From contig JAAOYA010000010.1 of assembly GCA_018221105.1 (NCBI GenBank), positions 1-64,000 on the forward strand: DNA of 64,000 nucleotides. Reading direction: 5' to 3'. Numbering within the stretch: the first letter of the stretch is position 1; each line of letters opens with the position of its first letter. The translations under genes and the position numbers were made by a program. Shown here in pieces: positions 18,516 to 28,524 of this stretch. Below the pieces are notes generated by a model. It saw only the letters and a program-made list of their open reading frames with translations, was not told the DNA's origin and did no database searches. Source of the stretch: Candidatus Woesearchaeota archaeon. GTDB taxonomy: Archaea; Nanobdellota; Nanobdellia; Woesearchaeales; JAAOYA01.

Positions 18516-20246
18516 TTAGTTAGTAATATCAATTAGGTTTTTAACACCGTTTTTTAGTGCAGTAGTTGATTTATTAGCAGTTTGCCATACATAAAAAACG
18601 GGTGTTATATTATACATTGTTGGAAAACCTGCAGTACTGTTTTCATCATAGTTAAAAGCCCATCGTTTATTGCCACTGACTATAAACTTATCAAAAACTC
18701 CTGTGTACTGGTTTCCATTTGCAAGCCTAATATATACTGTTTTGTCAGTGTATGCAGTGTAGGAACTTCCGATTGTTGATGCTTCAACACCTTCTATTAT
18801 CAAGCTTCTTCCAGTGGCTTCATCTACTGATTCACAGTTTGTAAAACTATAATTTACAACTCTTGACAAATCTTTTGACGAGTTCAGGTACGCTTTTAAC
18901 GTCCAATTCAATGCAGTTTGTCCATCAATAATGCCATAACAGTGTCCATTTTGCAAATTGTTACCTAATGCTGTATCATTAAGCTCTAAAACAATAGTTT
19001 CATCATATTCTAGTAAAAGACTGTGATATGCTGAAGTGTTTATTGTTAAATTTTCATTCAATTCTGAACTTGTAACTATTATAGTCTGATCTAGTGTAAT
19101 ATTGTAAACGTTTATCCAATCCATATAATTGCCGTTATTGTTAAAGAAATAAAAATCCAGCACTGTATAGGGTCCAGTGTTAGTACTGTCATTTACTGCC
19201 AGTACAAAAATCCCGTCCCTATACATCGTTAACTCACTACCTACTCGTTTCAAAGTACTATTAAACCAAGTGTTCTCATAGCCATTCTCAGAGATGTTAA
19301 CAATTACCATATTTCCTTCTCCACCATCAGAATCTGTTTCAATTACATTATATTTATCAGGGTCGTTATTAAACGATAAATAATCATAATAGCCAGAGCC
19401 TGCTTTGAAATAAGTATCTCCTGTTCCTACTTGTTCTCCTAATCCAGCACTTACTAAATGGTTTATTTTTACTCTTGTTTCTATTAACCAGTGCTCTCCA
19501 ACACTAAGATTGCTTTTGTAAATATCGCAACGACCAGAAGCCTCATTGCAGTATACATATCCACTAGATACTGCCATTCCAGCATCACCAGTTGTCCAAT
19601 CACTTATATCATTATCATCAAAATTATCCTCAAAAACCAATATTTTATGTTCTGATAAATCTATAGAATAATGCGATGTATCAATCCACGGATCAAGTTT
19701 TGTTTCCGTCCCATCCCAATTCTCAGTTATAATATCAAATTTTGTTTTCCTACCGAGGGGTTGTCGCACTTTTACTCTAAAAGTATTCTCTTGATTTTTG
19801 TGCAATAAAATTGTTTGGGCCGCACTCGTTTTAAAATTTTGTGAATACTTATGAACTGGAATAGTAGTCCACTCATAAACAGTTAGTTCCTCAATTGTCA
19901 TGTTATCACAATAAGAAGAAATTGTTGTGCCATTTTCTAAAGTTGTAGTATTACAAACATAAGCATTGTTTTGTTCTACTGCTTTTGTATTTTCTTGCCA
20001 TCGCTCAAAGCTAACTACTTCAACAGTATTTTCAAAAATGTTGCTTATGTTGACTTGTCTATTAGAACTATCAAGATTTTCTATTGTGAACTCATAAGAG
20101 CATAATATTCCTTGACAACTAGCATATTCCCAACTTGAAATTTTAATATTGTTATCTTCTGCTTCTACTATTTTTTTTGCGCTTATAGAACTAACTAATA
20201 GCACAGTTATTAGAATTAATAAAATTGTTTTTTTCATGACACCCAA
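18516..20246 (-). CDS. Secreted protein with LamG/concanavalin-like segment, upstream of the rhs genes
   Basis: Signal peptide MKKTILLILITVLLVSSISA; VFEDNFDDNDISDWTTGDAG; repeated NxS/T. Confidence 0.6.
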   Translation of the reverse strand: MGVMKKTILLILITVLLVSSISAKKIVEAEDNNIKISSWEYASCQGILCSYEFTIENLDSSNRQVNISNIFENTVEVVSFERWQENTKAVEQNNAYVCNTTTLENGTTISSYCDNMTIEELTVYEWTTIPVHKYSQNFKTSAAQTILLHKNQENTFRVKVRQPLGRKTKFDIITENWDGTETKLDPWIDTSHYSIDLSEHKILVFEDNFDDNDISDWTTGDAGMAVSSGYVYCNEASGRCDIYKSNLSVGEHWLIETRVKINHLVSAGLGEQVGTGDTYFKAGSGYYDYLSFNNDPDKYNVIETDSDGGEGNMVIVNISENGYENTWFNSTLKRVGSELTMYRDGIFVLAVNDSTNTGPYTVLDFYFFNNNGNYMDWINVYNITLDQTIIVTSSELNENLTINTSAYHSLLLEYDETIVLELNDTALGNNLQNGHCYGIIDGQTALNWTLKAYLNSSKDLSRVVNYSFTNCESVDEATGRSLIIEGVEASTIGSSYTAYTDKTVYIRLANGNQYTGVFDKFIVSGNKRWAFNYDENSTAGFPTMYNITPVFYVWQTANKSTTALKNGVKNLIDITN

Positions 20247-20334
20247 CCCCCCATTAAGTGTTAATACAGAATTTTTTGATTAGATTTTATTTAAGTGTTT
20301 GGTTTTACGTTCGTCTAACGAAAGAAAAATAAGA

Positions 20335-20625
20335 TTATTTTTTTATTTTATCTAATAATAGTTTTTTATCATTGAGATATATTACTTTTATTGAAATTAC
20401 AGTCACAACTATTGTAAATAAAAGAGTAAATATGAATTTAGATAAAAAAACAATACCACTACTTTCAATAATTGTAAATTTTTCAAGAAACCATACAAAA
20501 TAAACTTCAAAAAGCTCAAACCATTTTTGAATTAATACAATCACTAAAGCAAATAACAAGGCATACCAAAATCGATACTCTTTTGTCAAATCATCAAAAT
20601 CATGCAACCACTTTTTTAAAACCAT
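20335..20625 (-). CDS. Small membrane protein, hypothetical
   Basis: 96-aa ORF with hydrophobic segments. Confidence 0.5.
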   Translation of the reverse strand: MVLKKWLHDFDDLTKEYRFWYALLFALVIVLIQKWFELFEVYFVWFLEKFTIIESSGIVFLSKFIFTLLFTIVVTVISIKVIYLNDKKLLLDKIKK

Positions 20626-20626
20626 T

Positions 20627-21364
20627 TTATTTTATTTTGAATGTTACTGATACTTGTGCGTTTAAGTCTAGTTTTCTTGGTTCTATTTCACTTGCTGCTT
20701 TTATTGCTTGAGTGCCACTATCCGCTACAGCCATTTCCGCTCTGAAAATTGGGTATGGAGCATAACCATAATCACTGGTTGAAACTGATATCACGCTCGA
20801 GACTTTCTTGTCAAGCCCAGTGGCTACAGCGTCAGCTTTTGCTCTTGCGTCTTGTGCTGCTGTTGCTAATAGTTCTGCTTTTAGCTCGTTTTGTTTTTCA
20901 GTAGAAAGTTCAAAGTTGATGCTGCTAACTAATGCTCCGCCATCGATTGCTGCGTCAACAATTTTTGCGACTTGGTCAAAATCTTTAGTTGTGACTTTGA
21001 TGCTTTGCGTGGCGCGAAAACCAATACTTTCACGGGTTCCTTCATCCCACTCGTATTCTTCGTAAACATTGAATTGTTGCGTTTCAATATTATCGTTTTT
21101 AACACCTAAATTCAACAGTGCTGTTTTCACGTTTGCCATTTGTTGCGACATTTCATCACGCGCTAGTGTTGCAGTGTCTGCTAAAGCGTTAGCATTAACG
21201 TAAACTACTGCGCTGTCAGGGTCAGCCTGCATGCTAGCACTGCCTTGAGCGCTAATAGTAGTGTCATTATCAAAAATACTGTTAATAGTGATAAACATTG
21301 CTCCAACAATAATAACTGTGATAATAATTGCAGTTGCCTTCCAATCCAATTGTTTTTTCGCCAT
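20627..21364 (-). CDS. SIMPL (DUF541) domain protein
   Basis: ISAQGSASMQADPDSAVVYVNANA ... GFRATQSIKVTTKDFDQVAKIVDAAIDGGA ... AAQDARAKADAVATGL. Confidence 0.85.
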   Translation of the reverse strand: MAKKQLDWKATAIIITVIIVGAMFITINSIFDNDTTISAQGSASMQADPDSAVVYVNANALADTATLARDEMSQQMANVKTALLNLGVKNDNIETQQFNVYEEYEWDEGTRESIGFRATQSIKVTTKDFDQVAKIVDAAIDGGALVSSINFELSTEKQNELKAELLATAAQDARAKADAVATGLDKKVSSVISVSTSDYGYAPYPIFRAEMAVADSGTQAIKAASEIEPRKLDLNAQVSVTFKIK

Positions 21365-21465
21365 TGATAGTAATACCTCAAAATTTGAATAAAAAAAGCA
21401 ATACGCTCAGTATTTATAAAATAATCTACAAAAATTTAAAAATAAGATAGAATGAAAAAGTAAGA

Positions 21466-21906
21466 ATGAGTAAACATCCGATGACATTAGACTACTCGCA
21501 TATTGAACGAATTATGCAATCTTATAATCAATCAATTACTGAATGCATGCGAGAACTATTATTTGGGGTTTCTTTTATTGATGATTTTATTTTATTTCAA
21601 GAAAACTCTCCTACAGTAGAAGATAATCATCATTTTGAGCATGTATTGTTCGAACTTGATGATATTTATAATAGATTATTGCTTAATGCCAGAGCTATAA
21701 TACACCATGATAAAATATGGCCTAAAGATCGTCATGATTTAGCAGATATTGTATTAAAAGCAGGAATACTAAAAAGAAAAATTGACACTCAAAAAACACA
21801 AGAAGGAATATTAGATGAAGAAGACCCTGATTACATATCTCCATTGCAGACAATTGAAGAAGTGAACGAACTATTTTATAGTACAACAACAAGTTATATA
21901 CACTAA
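21466..21906 (+). CDS. Hypothetical acidic helical protein (tandem paralogue 1)
   Basis: 146-aa ORF; alignable with next ORF. Confidence 0.55.
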   Translation: MSKHPMTLDYSHIERIMQSYNQSITECMRELLFGVSFIDDFILFQENSPTVEDNHHFEHVLFELDDIYNRLLLNARAIIHHDKIWPKDRHDLADIVLKAGILKRKIDTQKTQEGILDEEDPDYISPLQTIEEVNELFYSTTTSYIH

Positions 21907-21918
21907 AGAAGTGATTAA

Positions 21919-22323
21919 ATGAAAGATTTAGTATACTTACAAAGCCCTATAGAAAGATATAATCACATACTTAACATGTTCGATCACGCTGCAGACATCC
22001 AAACAGCTCCGAGAGAAGACTCAGTAGAAGAAATGATTAGGGATATGGAATATAAATTTGTAAAAGAAAACTCTGACGAATTATACTCTGAACTATTGAA
22101 CAATGCAAAAGTAATACTTCTTAATCAACGCGCTTATGACTTAACACTTGAAGAAATTAAAGAAATGGAAGAAGACATTCTGGCAATAGGAGAAGTAAAA
22201 GAAGAACTTGATGAAGAAAGCTCCTTAGAAGAAACAATACAAAACACCAAAATAAGAATAGAACCAATAACATGCCTAAAAAAACTTAGAGAACACTTAT
22301 ACGGAACAAGCCAACAACACTAA
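21919..22323 (+). CDS. Hypothetical acidic helical protein (tandem paralogue 2)
   Basis: 134-aa ORF; ELYSELLNNAKVIL / DIYNRLLLNARAII and LREHLYGTS / VNELFYSTT correspond. Confidence 0.55.
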   Translation: MKDLVYLQSPIERYNHILNMFDHAADIQTAPREDSVEEMIRDMEYKFVKENSDELYSELLNNAKVILLNQRAYDLTLEEIKEMEEDILAIGEVKEELDEESSLEETIQNTKIRIEPITCLKKLREHLYGTSQQH

Positions 22324-22367
22324 AAAAACCAAAACATTAAAAAAAGCTTTTAACGAATTAATGTTTT

Positions 22368-24086
22368 GTGAAAAAAACAAGTCTTTTACTAATTTTGTTA
22401 TTGCCTGTTGTTGTTGCAATACATTCTGAGCTAGAAGAACACACTATTGTAACAAATTCTAATTTTAAAATTGTTGAGCCTGACAACAAATTAAGCGTTG
22501 AATCATTAAAGCATGATGTCACTAATTTTTTACGGGTTATCAAAATTGTCGAGCCTTATGAAAAACTATCAAAAAATTATACTCCTCACACTATTAACAC
22601 TAACCAATTAGAAGTTTTTGTATCACTTTCAGATTATACTAAAGTTCACAGGCCAAAACCAGTCAATAAAAGCGATATTGTAGTGTTTGTTAACGTTACA
22701 GGAGACTATTATGATTATTTAAAAGAATATTTGAATTATCCAATAACTAATAACATATCAATTGCTAATTTTTTCATTCAATTAACTCCCACTAACAATA
22801 ATTTTACTTTAAACAATTTAGGCTTTGGAATGATCAACAATCACGTTAAAGTTTTTTCAAAAACTTCAAGGTATCCTTTTAATGCTTATATCAGCTCTTA
22901 TTATTTTGAGCGTAATATTATTGAAATTGTTGGCAACAGTGATAGTGGCACTATCGCAGCACTACGCGAATTTGTAGACTTGCAAGATGATTTTTTCTTA
23001 TACGATAACATTTTATTTGTTGATGGTGTTAGCGCACTAGCAAGTCATGACTACTTATTAGAAAACCCTAATGATTTTAGCGGAGCATTGTTTGGCCGTT
23101 ATGACAAAGTACAAAAAAGAGTTAAAACGAATGATGGCATAATATTACGATTGGAAGAATTAACTCCAAAACTTTCTGCAAAATATATTGAAGGAGTACA
23201 CAATGTCACATTGCCTATTGCTTTTGCTGGAGGCTTATGGTCTGATATTAACACTTGGCGCACGCTAGGACAAGACATGGCCGATAGTGGAAGATATGTT
23301 TTTCTTTTGGAGATTACTGGCGGACCATACTCTGAATGTAGTGATTGCCCAGATTACACTTACCAACAATTAATCGATGATTTTTGGCCGGCTTTAATTG
23401 CTGGAGTGCAAGCATATTCGAACAGTAACAAAATTCAGTATGTTGGTAGTAGTAATGGCGCCAGAACCGCCATTGACTCACTATCAAAGTATTACAGGAC
23501 TGGAAAGGATAACGCTGGATACTATTCTTTTAACAATGAATGGAGACCAACAACCCTAACCTCCAACCCTGTTGACACACTAATAGCAGTAGGAGTACCA
23601 GGAGCATTCGAAGGAATACTACCCGCAAGAGTATTCATTAAATTAACTGGAGATTATGCTACTAAAGAAATCAGGAGTTTAAATATTACACATGTCACGG
23701 CTCAAGACTTAGAAAAAGCAATTATTGGATTGGGCAACCCTGCCGAATCACCTATTGGAAAAATTTCTGTAAACTTGTGGGAACAATATCAAGAATGGAT
23801 TCTAAATAAAAACGATAAACAACCAGGCAACGGATTATCAGTAAACAATTTTTACTTAATTCAAAGTAATTTGTTAGTATCCAATGATATTATTGTTACA
23901 ACCAAAGATGAAAAAGAAATTTATAATCAAGTTGAGGCAAATAAAAAAATGTTGATTAATTATCCAACCCTGCATTCAAAAATGTCATCCACTCCTATGA
24001 TTCATATACTGTCTAAAGAATTATTAAATAAGCAAGATTTAAATAGTCAATTAAGAGCATTAGTACTAGATGAAAAAAATAAATAA
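22368..24086 (+). CDS. Secreted alpha/beta-hydrolase-like protein (GTG start)
   Basis: Signal peptide MKKTSLLLILLLPVVVA; nucleophile-elbow-like YVGSSNGAR; long N-terminal region. Confidence 0.6.
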   Translation: MKKTSLLLILLLPVVVAIHSELEEHTIVTNSNFKIVEPDNKLSVESLKHDVTNFLRVIKIVEPYEKLSKNYTPHTINTNQLEVFVSLSDYTKVHRPKPVNKSDIVVFVNVTGDYYDYLKEYLNYPITNNISIANFFIQLTPTNNNFTLNNLGFGMINNHVKVFSKTSRYPFNAYISSYYFERNIIEIVGNSDSGTIAALREFVDLQDDFFLYDNILFVDGVSALASHDYLLENPNDFSGALFGRYDKVQKRVKTNDGIILRLEELTPKLSAKYIEGVHNVTLPIAFAGGLWSDINTWRTLGQDMADSGRYVFLLEITGGPYSECSDCPDYTYQQLIDDFWPALIAGVQAYSNSNKIQYVGSSNGARTAIDSLSKYYRTGKDNAGYYSFNNEWRPTTLTSNPVDTLIAVGVPGAFEGILPARVFIKLTGDYATKEIRSLNITHVTAQDLEKAIIGLGNPAESPIGKISVNLWEQYQEWILNKNDKQPGNGLSVNNFYLIQSNLLVSNDIIVTTKDEKEIYNQVEANKKMLINYPTLHSKMSSTPMIHILSKELLNKQDLNSQLRALVLDEKNK

Positions 24087-24516
24087 ATTAATACTTACTG
24101 GATTTATATTTGTTGGAATCTTTTTAGTCATGCTTACAACAAACACTTTTTTTTGTAAAAATTCAATAACTTGCTTAATAATATTCTATGCAACAGTAAC
24201 ACCTGGAAGTATAATTTTCATTCCTTTAAAAAATACTGGAATTGATTTTAGCTATATGGAAATTCTTTCTAATATTGTTGCGTATTTTGTTTTGGGTTTT
24301 TTGTTTTCATTGTTTTTTTTTCGCAAGCGTTCTCGTCCTGTTGCTGGCGGTCCTGTTCGCCCTGTTAGAGTTCAGCCTCAAAGACCTTCTAGTGGTCCTT
24401 CTTCTGGACAATTGAGTGTTGGTCAGCGTTTGATTGCAAAAACAAAGAATATTAATACAGTAAGAAAAAAGGCAGTGTATGACACACGAAAACGATTTTC
24501 CAGAATTAGAAGATAG
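24070..24516 (+). CDS. Membrane protein with Arg/Pro-rich C-terminus, hypothetical
   Basis: 148-aa ORF with two to three TM segments and RPVAGGPVRPVRVQPQRPSSG tail. Confidence 0.5.
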   Translation: MKKINKLILTGFIFVGIFLVMLTTNTFFCKNSITCLIIFYATVTPGSIIFIPLKNTGIDFSYMEILSNIVAYFVLGFLFSLFFFRKRSRPVAGGPVRPVRVQPQRPSSGPSSGQLSVGQRLIAKTKNINTVRKKAVYDTRKRFSRIRR

Positions 24517-25129
24517 TAAGCGTCAAAAATTTTTCAAAATACTTATGGGTGTTATTTTAGGATTGCTTATTGTTTTGATGGTTATTCCGTATTATGCTGT
24601 TAAATTAGACCCTTCACCAAGTGTTATTCCTTCACCTGAACAAGTACTCTCTTCAAACACTATAATTCCAGAAGTTAATGTTAGTTCACGTGTTGATTAT
24701 AGAACTTTAATAAAACCTGTAGAGCCACAAGTGAAGTTTTTGGCTGATAGTATTGTTAGTAAAGCTTGTAATAGTGGTGAGAAAATTTGTCATGCAAAAG
24801 CTTTGTATTATTATGTTCGCGATAACACTGATTACGTATCAGACCCTATTAGTGCTGAGTACGTAGAGCACCCTTTAGAGGTTGCTGTTTCACAAGCTGC
24901 TGATTGTGAGAGTGGAGCAATACTTTTGGCGGCGTTGATGGAATCGATTGGTGTTGACGCACAACTAGTGTTTATTCCACAACATGCTTTTGTTAGAATA
25001 AAACTCGATGACGCGTCACAGCGTTACGTGCAGCCTGATGGTTGGATTTACTTGGATTGGACTTGCAAGAGTTGTTCTTTTTCAGAAGTGCCAAATAATA
25101 ATATTGAAAAGATTTATTTAGAAGTTTAA
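24479..25129 (+). CDS. Membrane-anchored transglutaminase-like protease-fold protein
   Basis: AADCESGAILLAALMESIGVDAQLVFIPQHAFVRIKLDD (Cys/His of the transglutaminase-like fold) after an N-terminal TM. Confidence 0.75.
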   Translation: MTHENDFPELEDSKRQKFFKILMGVILGLLIVLMVIPYYAVKLDPSPSVIPSPEQVLSSNTIIPEVNVSSRVDYRTLIKPVEPQVKFLADSIVSKACNSGEKICHAKALYYYVRDNTDYVSDPISAEYVEHPLEVAVSQAADCESGAILLAALMESIGVDAQLVFIPQHAFVRIKLDDASQRYVQPDGWIYLDWTCKSCSFSEVPNNNIEKIYLEV

Positions 25130-25515
25130 GACTCTTGAACACTTATACTTTCTAGATTTTGAGCTGGTTGCTCTGGGCTTTCTATTTCTCGTATTTTTTC
25201 TGTAACGAGATTTAAGTATTCTAATGTTTTTTCTTGGGAAGCTGAACCATTACTTAATCCTCTTACTACTAATAAGCTGTCATCTTTTCTGGTTCTGCCC
25301 ATTGCTATAACATGCAAAGCAGGAATAGTATTTCCAATTATATGGCATAATGTACTATAAGTAGGACGTGCTTGATTAAATCCTAAATTATAATCAATTG
25401 AACTAGTAACTTTAACTGTTACTCCCCAACCCATATCCTTTGCAGCCATTTCAAGAGCTTCTTCAAGAACTTGTCCCGATACTTTGTTTGGTAGTGTTAC
25501 ATTATAACATTTCAT
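25126..25515 (-). CDS. Hypothetical protein (paralogue of 25586..25969)
   Basis: CYNVTLPNKVSGQVLEEALEMAAKDM matches IHNVELKNPVSGKTLEGACNMAAINM. Confidence 0.55.
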   Translation of the reverse strand: MKCYNVTLPNKVSGQVLEEALEMAAKDMGWGVTVKVTSSIDYNLGFNQARPTYSTLCHIIGNTIPALHVIAMGRTRKDDSLLVVRGLSNGSASQEKTLEYLNLVTEKIREIESPEQPAQNLESISVQES

Positions 25516-25585
25516 AATGTCATAATTTTAAAGTAATTTATTAAGTTTTCCAAAACTTATTAATAACTTATTTAGAAGTTTAAAA

Positions 25586-25969
25586 TTATTGTTCGCTTTT
25601 ATGGTCTTCTAGTTGATCTAAAATTCCTGATACATTGCTTAAGTATTCTTCAATCACTTCTTCACTAGCAATCCCATATGGAAGCCCACTACAAATCTTA
25701 AAACTAGATTGTTCTTTGCTTTCTCTGTTTATTCCTTTTATTTTGAATAATGGTACTGGTATATCTACAAATTCATGAAGTGGTTGATTTATTGCCAAAT
25801 TTGTGCCTGCATAAGATCTTTTAGTGTGAACAGGACTTAAAGAATATCCTGGTAAATACTCATCTTGTGTTCTTACCATAACCCTCATGTTTATCGCTGC
25901 CATATTGCATGCTCCTTCAAGTGTTTTCCCACTTACTGGATTTTTTAGTTCTACATTATGAATTCTCAT
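25586..25969 (-). CDS. Hypothetical protein (paralogue of 25126..25515)
   Basis: Same N-terminal pattern as neighbour; C-terminal GIASEEVIEEYL / GSASQEKTLEYL. Confidence 0.55.
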   Translation of the reverse strand: MRIHNVELKNPVSGKTLEGACNMAAINMRVMVRTQDEYLPGYSLSPVHTKRSYAGTNLAINQPLHEFVDIPVPLFKIKGINRESKEQSSFKICSGLPYGIASEEVIEEYLSNVSGILDQLEDHKSEQ

Positions 25970-26054
25970 TTTGCTTTTTCATTTTATCTTATATTTAAAA
26001 TTGTCGTAAAAATAAATAAGTTTTATAAACTACTTTTTGTTTTCTTAGTAGACT

Positions 26055-26753
26055 ATGAGTGTACCTAAGCATGTTGGGATTATTTTGGATGGTAATAGGC
26101 GCTTTGCAAAACGCTTGATGTTGAAGCCTTGGAAGGGTCACGAGTGGGGCGCTAGAAAGGTTGAAAAACTTTTTGAGTGGGCTAAAGAGTTAGAGATTAA
26201 GGAGTTAACACTTTATGCTTTTAGTATTGAAAATTTTGATCGTCCTAAAGAAGAGTTTGATTATTTGATGACTTTATTTTATAAAGAGTTTGAGAAGCTT
26301 GTTAGTGATGAGAAAAAATTGTCGGAGAACAAGATTAAATTCCGTTTTATTGGTCGTATTAATATGTTTCCACAAGAAGTTCGAGAGCAAATGCGTTTGT
26401 TGATGGATAAGACTAAAGATTTTAATGATTACATTGTGAATTTTGCTATGGCTTATGGTGGTCGCGCTGAAGTTATTGACGCCACGAAAAAAATTGCAGA
26501 ACAAGTTAAGAGTGGTAAGTTGGATGTTGACGCTATCAATGATGAAGTTTTCAAAAAGAATTTGTACATGTCCGATGAGCCTGACTTGATTATTCGTACT
26601 AGTGGTGAGCGCAGGACTAGTGGTTTTCTTTTATACCAGGCTGATTATGCTGAGTTGGCATTTGTTGATAAGTTTTGGCCGGAGTTTGAAAAAGAAGATT
26701 TTGTCAAAATTATTGAAGATTATTCTAAAAGAGAAAGAAGATTTGGAAAGTAA
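26055..26753 (+). CDS. uppS: Di-trans,poly-cis-polyprenyl diphosphate synthase (cis-prenyltransferase)
   Basis: PKHVGIILDGNRRFAKR, TLYAFSIENFDRP, PDLIIRTSGERRTSGFLLYQADYAELAF. Confidence 0.95.
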   Translation: MSVPKHVGIILDGNRRFAKRLMLKPWKGHEWGARKVEKLFEWAKELEIKELTLYAFSIENFDRPKEEFDYLMTLFYKEFEKLVSDEKKLSENKIKFRFIGRINMFPQEVREQMRLLMDKTKDFNDYIVNFAMAYGGRAEVIDATKKIAEQVKSGKLDVDAINDEVFKKNLYMSDEPDLIIRTSGERRTSGFLLYQADYAELAFVDKFWPEFEKEDFVKIIEDYSKRERRFGK

Positions 26754-26776
26754 AAACTTAAATATAAGTTTTTTTA

Positions 26777-27142
26777 GTGCTATGTATGAATATAAACTAT
26801 ACAAACTTTGTTAGTGCAGCGCTTAGTAAATCAGCACCTGTTTATGAGCGAAGAGCTAACGGAGATGTTTTTAATATTATTGCGATTAATGAAAATAGAC
26901 TTACTTTCTATCAGACTTTATTTGGTTTTATAGAAGATCGATATAAAATTTTCTCAACACAAACATCAAGTCTTCGACCAGGGTCTAAAGAATGGCAAGA
27001 GGAATTTGATGAATGTGTGGAGTGTTGTGCTGAAGCAGCAAATAATTTTGTTGACAACCTGTTAGGTAAAATTGAAAACTCTGGTTTTGATGATGAGGCT
27101 ATTAGTATTCTTGAAGTGGCTGCGTGTAAAGATAAGAGTTAG
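26777..27142 (+). CDS. Hypothetical protein
   Basis: ORF with coding-like composition. Confidence 0.45.
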   Translation: MLCMNINYTNFVSAALSKSAPVYERRANGDVFNIIAINENRLTFYQTLFGFIEDRYKIFSTQTSSLRPGSKEWQEEFDECVECCAEAANNFVDNLLGKIENSGFDDEAISILEVAACKDKS

Positions 27143-27173
27143 TTTTTTATACTTCTTTAGTAATTATTTTGTT

Positions 27174-27590
27174 ATGAAGAAAAAAAGGTCTCATAAGTCT
27201 CATGTTGATAGTGTTTTGGTTACTAGTTTGTTTCGTAACTTGTTTTTGATTATTGGAGTGTTTTTTTCTCTTTTAGTGTTTTTTAATGCTCCTTTTCTTG
27301 TGCACTACATTGGTTTGGTGCTCACTAGTGCTTTTTTATTTTTTGTTATTGGTCTGCTTGTTGATAAACTTATTTTTCGTGTTCGCCAATTGGATGCTTT
27401 AGTTAGTGTTGGTTTAATCTTGAGCGTGTTGATAGTGGGCATTATATTGCTTATTATTGTTGCTAGTGTTTATTCTGGCGATTGTGTTTTTGCTCAAGTG
27501 CAAGCTAAGAATATTTTTTCTGGTCAGTGTAAGACTTTTGCTAGTTCTTGCAAACCGTGGTATTATCAGCTTAGCGAGTATTGTAATTAA
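27174..27590 (+). CDS. Membrane protein, hypothetical
   Basis: ATG 27174 (MKKKRSHKSHVDSVL...) more plausible than track start; four hydrophobic segments. Confidence 0.5.
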   Translation: MKKKRSHKSHVDSVLVTSLFRNLFLIIGVFFSLLVFFNAPFLVHYIGLVLTSAFLFFVIGLLVDKLIFRVRQLDALVSVGLILSVLIVGIILLIIVASVYSGDCVFAQVQAKNIFSGQCKTFASSCKPWYYQLSEYCN

Positions 27591-27616
27591 GTGTTAGATA
27601 CAAATTAATTGTCAGC

Positions 27617-28489
27617 TTATTTTTCTTCTAAGTGTTCTGCCATTCGAAATAATACTTTTTTTGGTATTAGTGTTATGTTGTAAGTTCCTTGAAATAGTAG
27701 GTTTCCGTTTTGTTCGCATTGCACGTCAAAAGTGCCTGTTTTTTCTGGCATGAATTCTGTTCGCACAGTGTAGACTAGCCTATCATCTCCAGGTTTTGTA
27801 TCTTGCTCTGGCAGGGTCAAACTTAAGCTTGTATAAGCGGGTAGTGGTTCTCGTTTTGTGTCCATTAGTCTTTTTGCTAGTTCTGACTCGTCTTCTGTTC
27901 TTAGTGCTTTTATAGCTTCATCGTTTTGAATGTCTCTGCCTGTGTTAATTATCGCGTTTGATGCTAGTGCAATGCTGTAGAGTAATCTTATTGTTTTTGG
28001 ATCTTTTAATCCTAGTGTGCTGGCAAAGTATTTTTCAAGTCCTCTGTCAATTAAATAGGCGTGAGTTCTGCCTTCTAAGTCTTCAATTATTGATACTAGT
28101 TTAGAGTTTGTTTGCAAGTATGTTTTTTCTTTGTTTCCGTGTTTATCTTCACTTGTTAGTAAATCTTTAGTAGGTCCTTCTGTGTTGGTTGTTTGGGCAG
28201 TAAAGTATGTGTTGCCTGGATTGTGACCTTCTACTGCTTGGTGCCTGATTATGCTTCCTGGAAAAAGCATATTGCCAAAATTTGCTTCTAAGTATGCTGG
28301 TTGATTTGATGATAGTTTTTCTTCTTCTAATGCTATTGCAGTAAGTAAAACTTGTATTCCAGGGATTATTGGTTTTTTGCCGCGATTTTTCATAAATTCT
28401 GGGTCGTGAAAGAAATGATTATCTCCTGTAATGTTGCAAAAATCTAGTATGTCACTGTTTTTGTATGTTTTATGCTTAGTTACAGTCAT
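27617..28489 (-). CDS. MaoC/hotdog-fold protein
   Basis: FCNITGDNHFFHDPEFMKNRGKKPIIPGIQVLLTAIA is a MaoC-like hotdog motif. Confidence 0.65.
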   Translation of the reverse strand: MTVTKHKTYKNSDILDFCNITGDNHFFHDPEFMKNRGKKPIIPGIQVLLTAIALEEEKLSSNQPAYLEANFGNMLFPGSIIRHQAVEGHNPGNTYFTAQTTNTEGPTKDLLTSEDKHGNKEKTYLQTNSKLVSIIEDLEGRTHAYLIDRGLEKYFASTLGLKDPKTIRLLYSIALASNAIINTGRDIQNDEAIKALRTEDESELAKRLMDTKREPLPAYTSLSLTLPEQDTKPGDDRLVYTVRTEFMPEKTGTFDVQCEQNGNLLFQGTYNITLIPKKVLFRMAEHLEEK

Positions 28490-28524
28490 GTTACCACTAT
28501 TCAGTTACGTTTTATTTATAAGTT

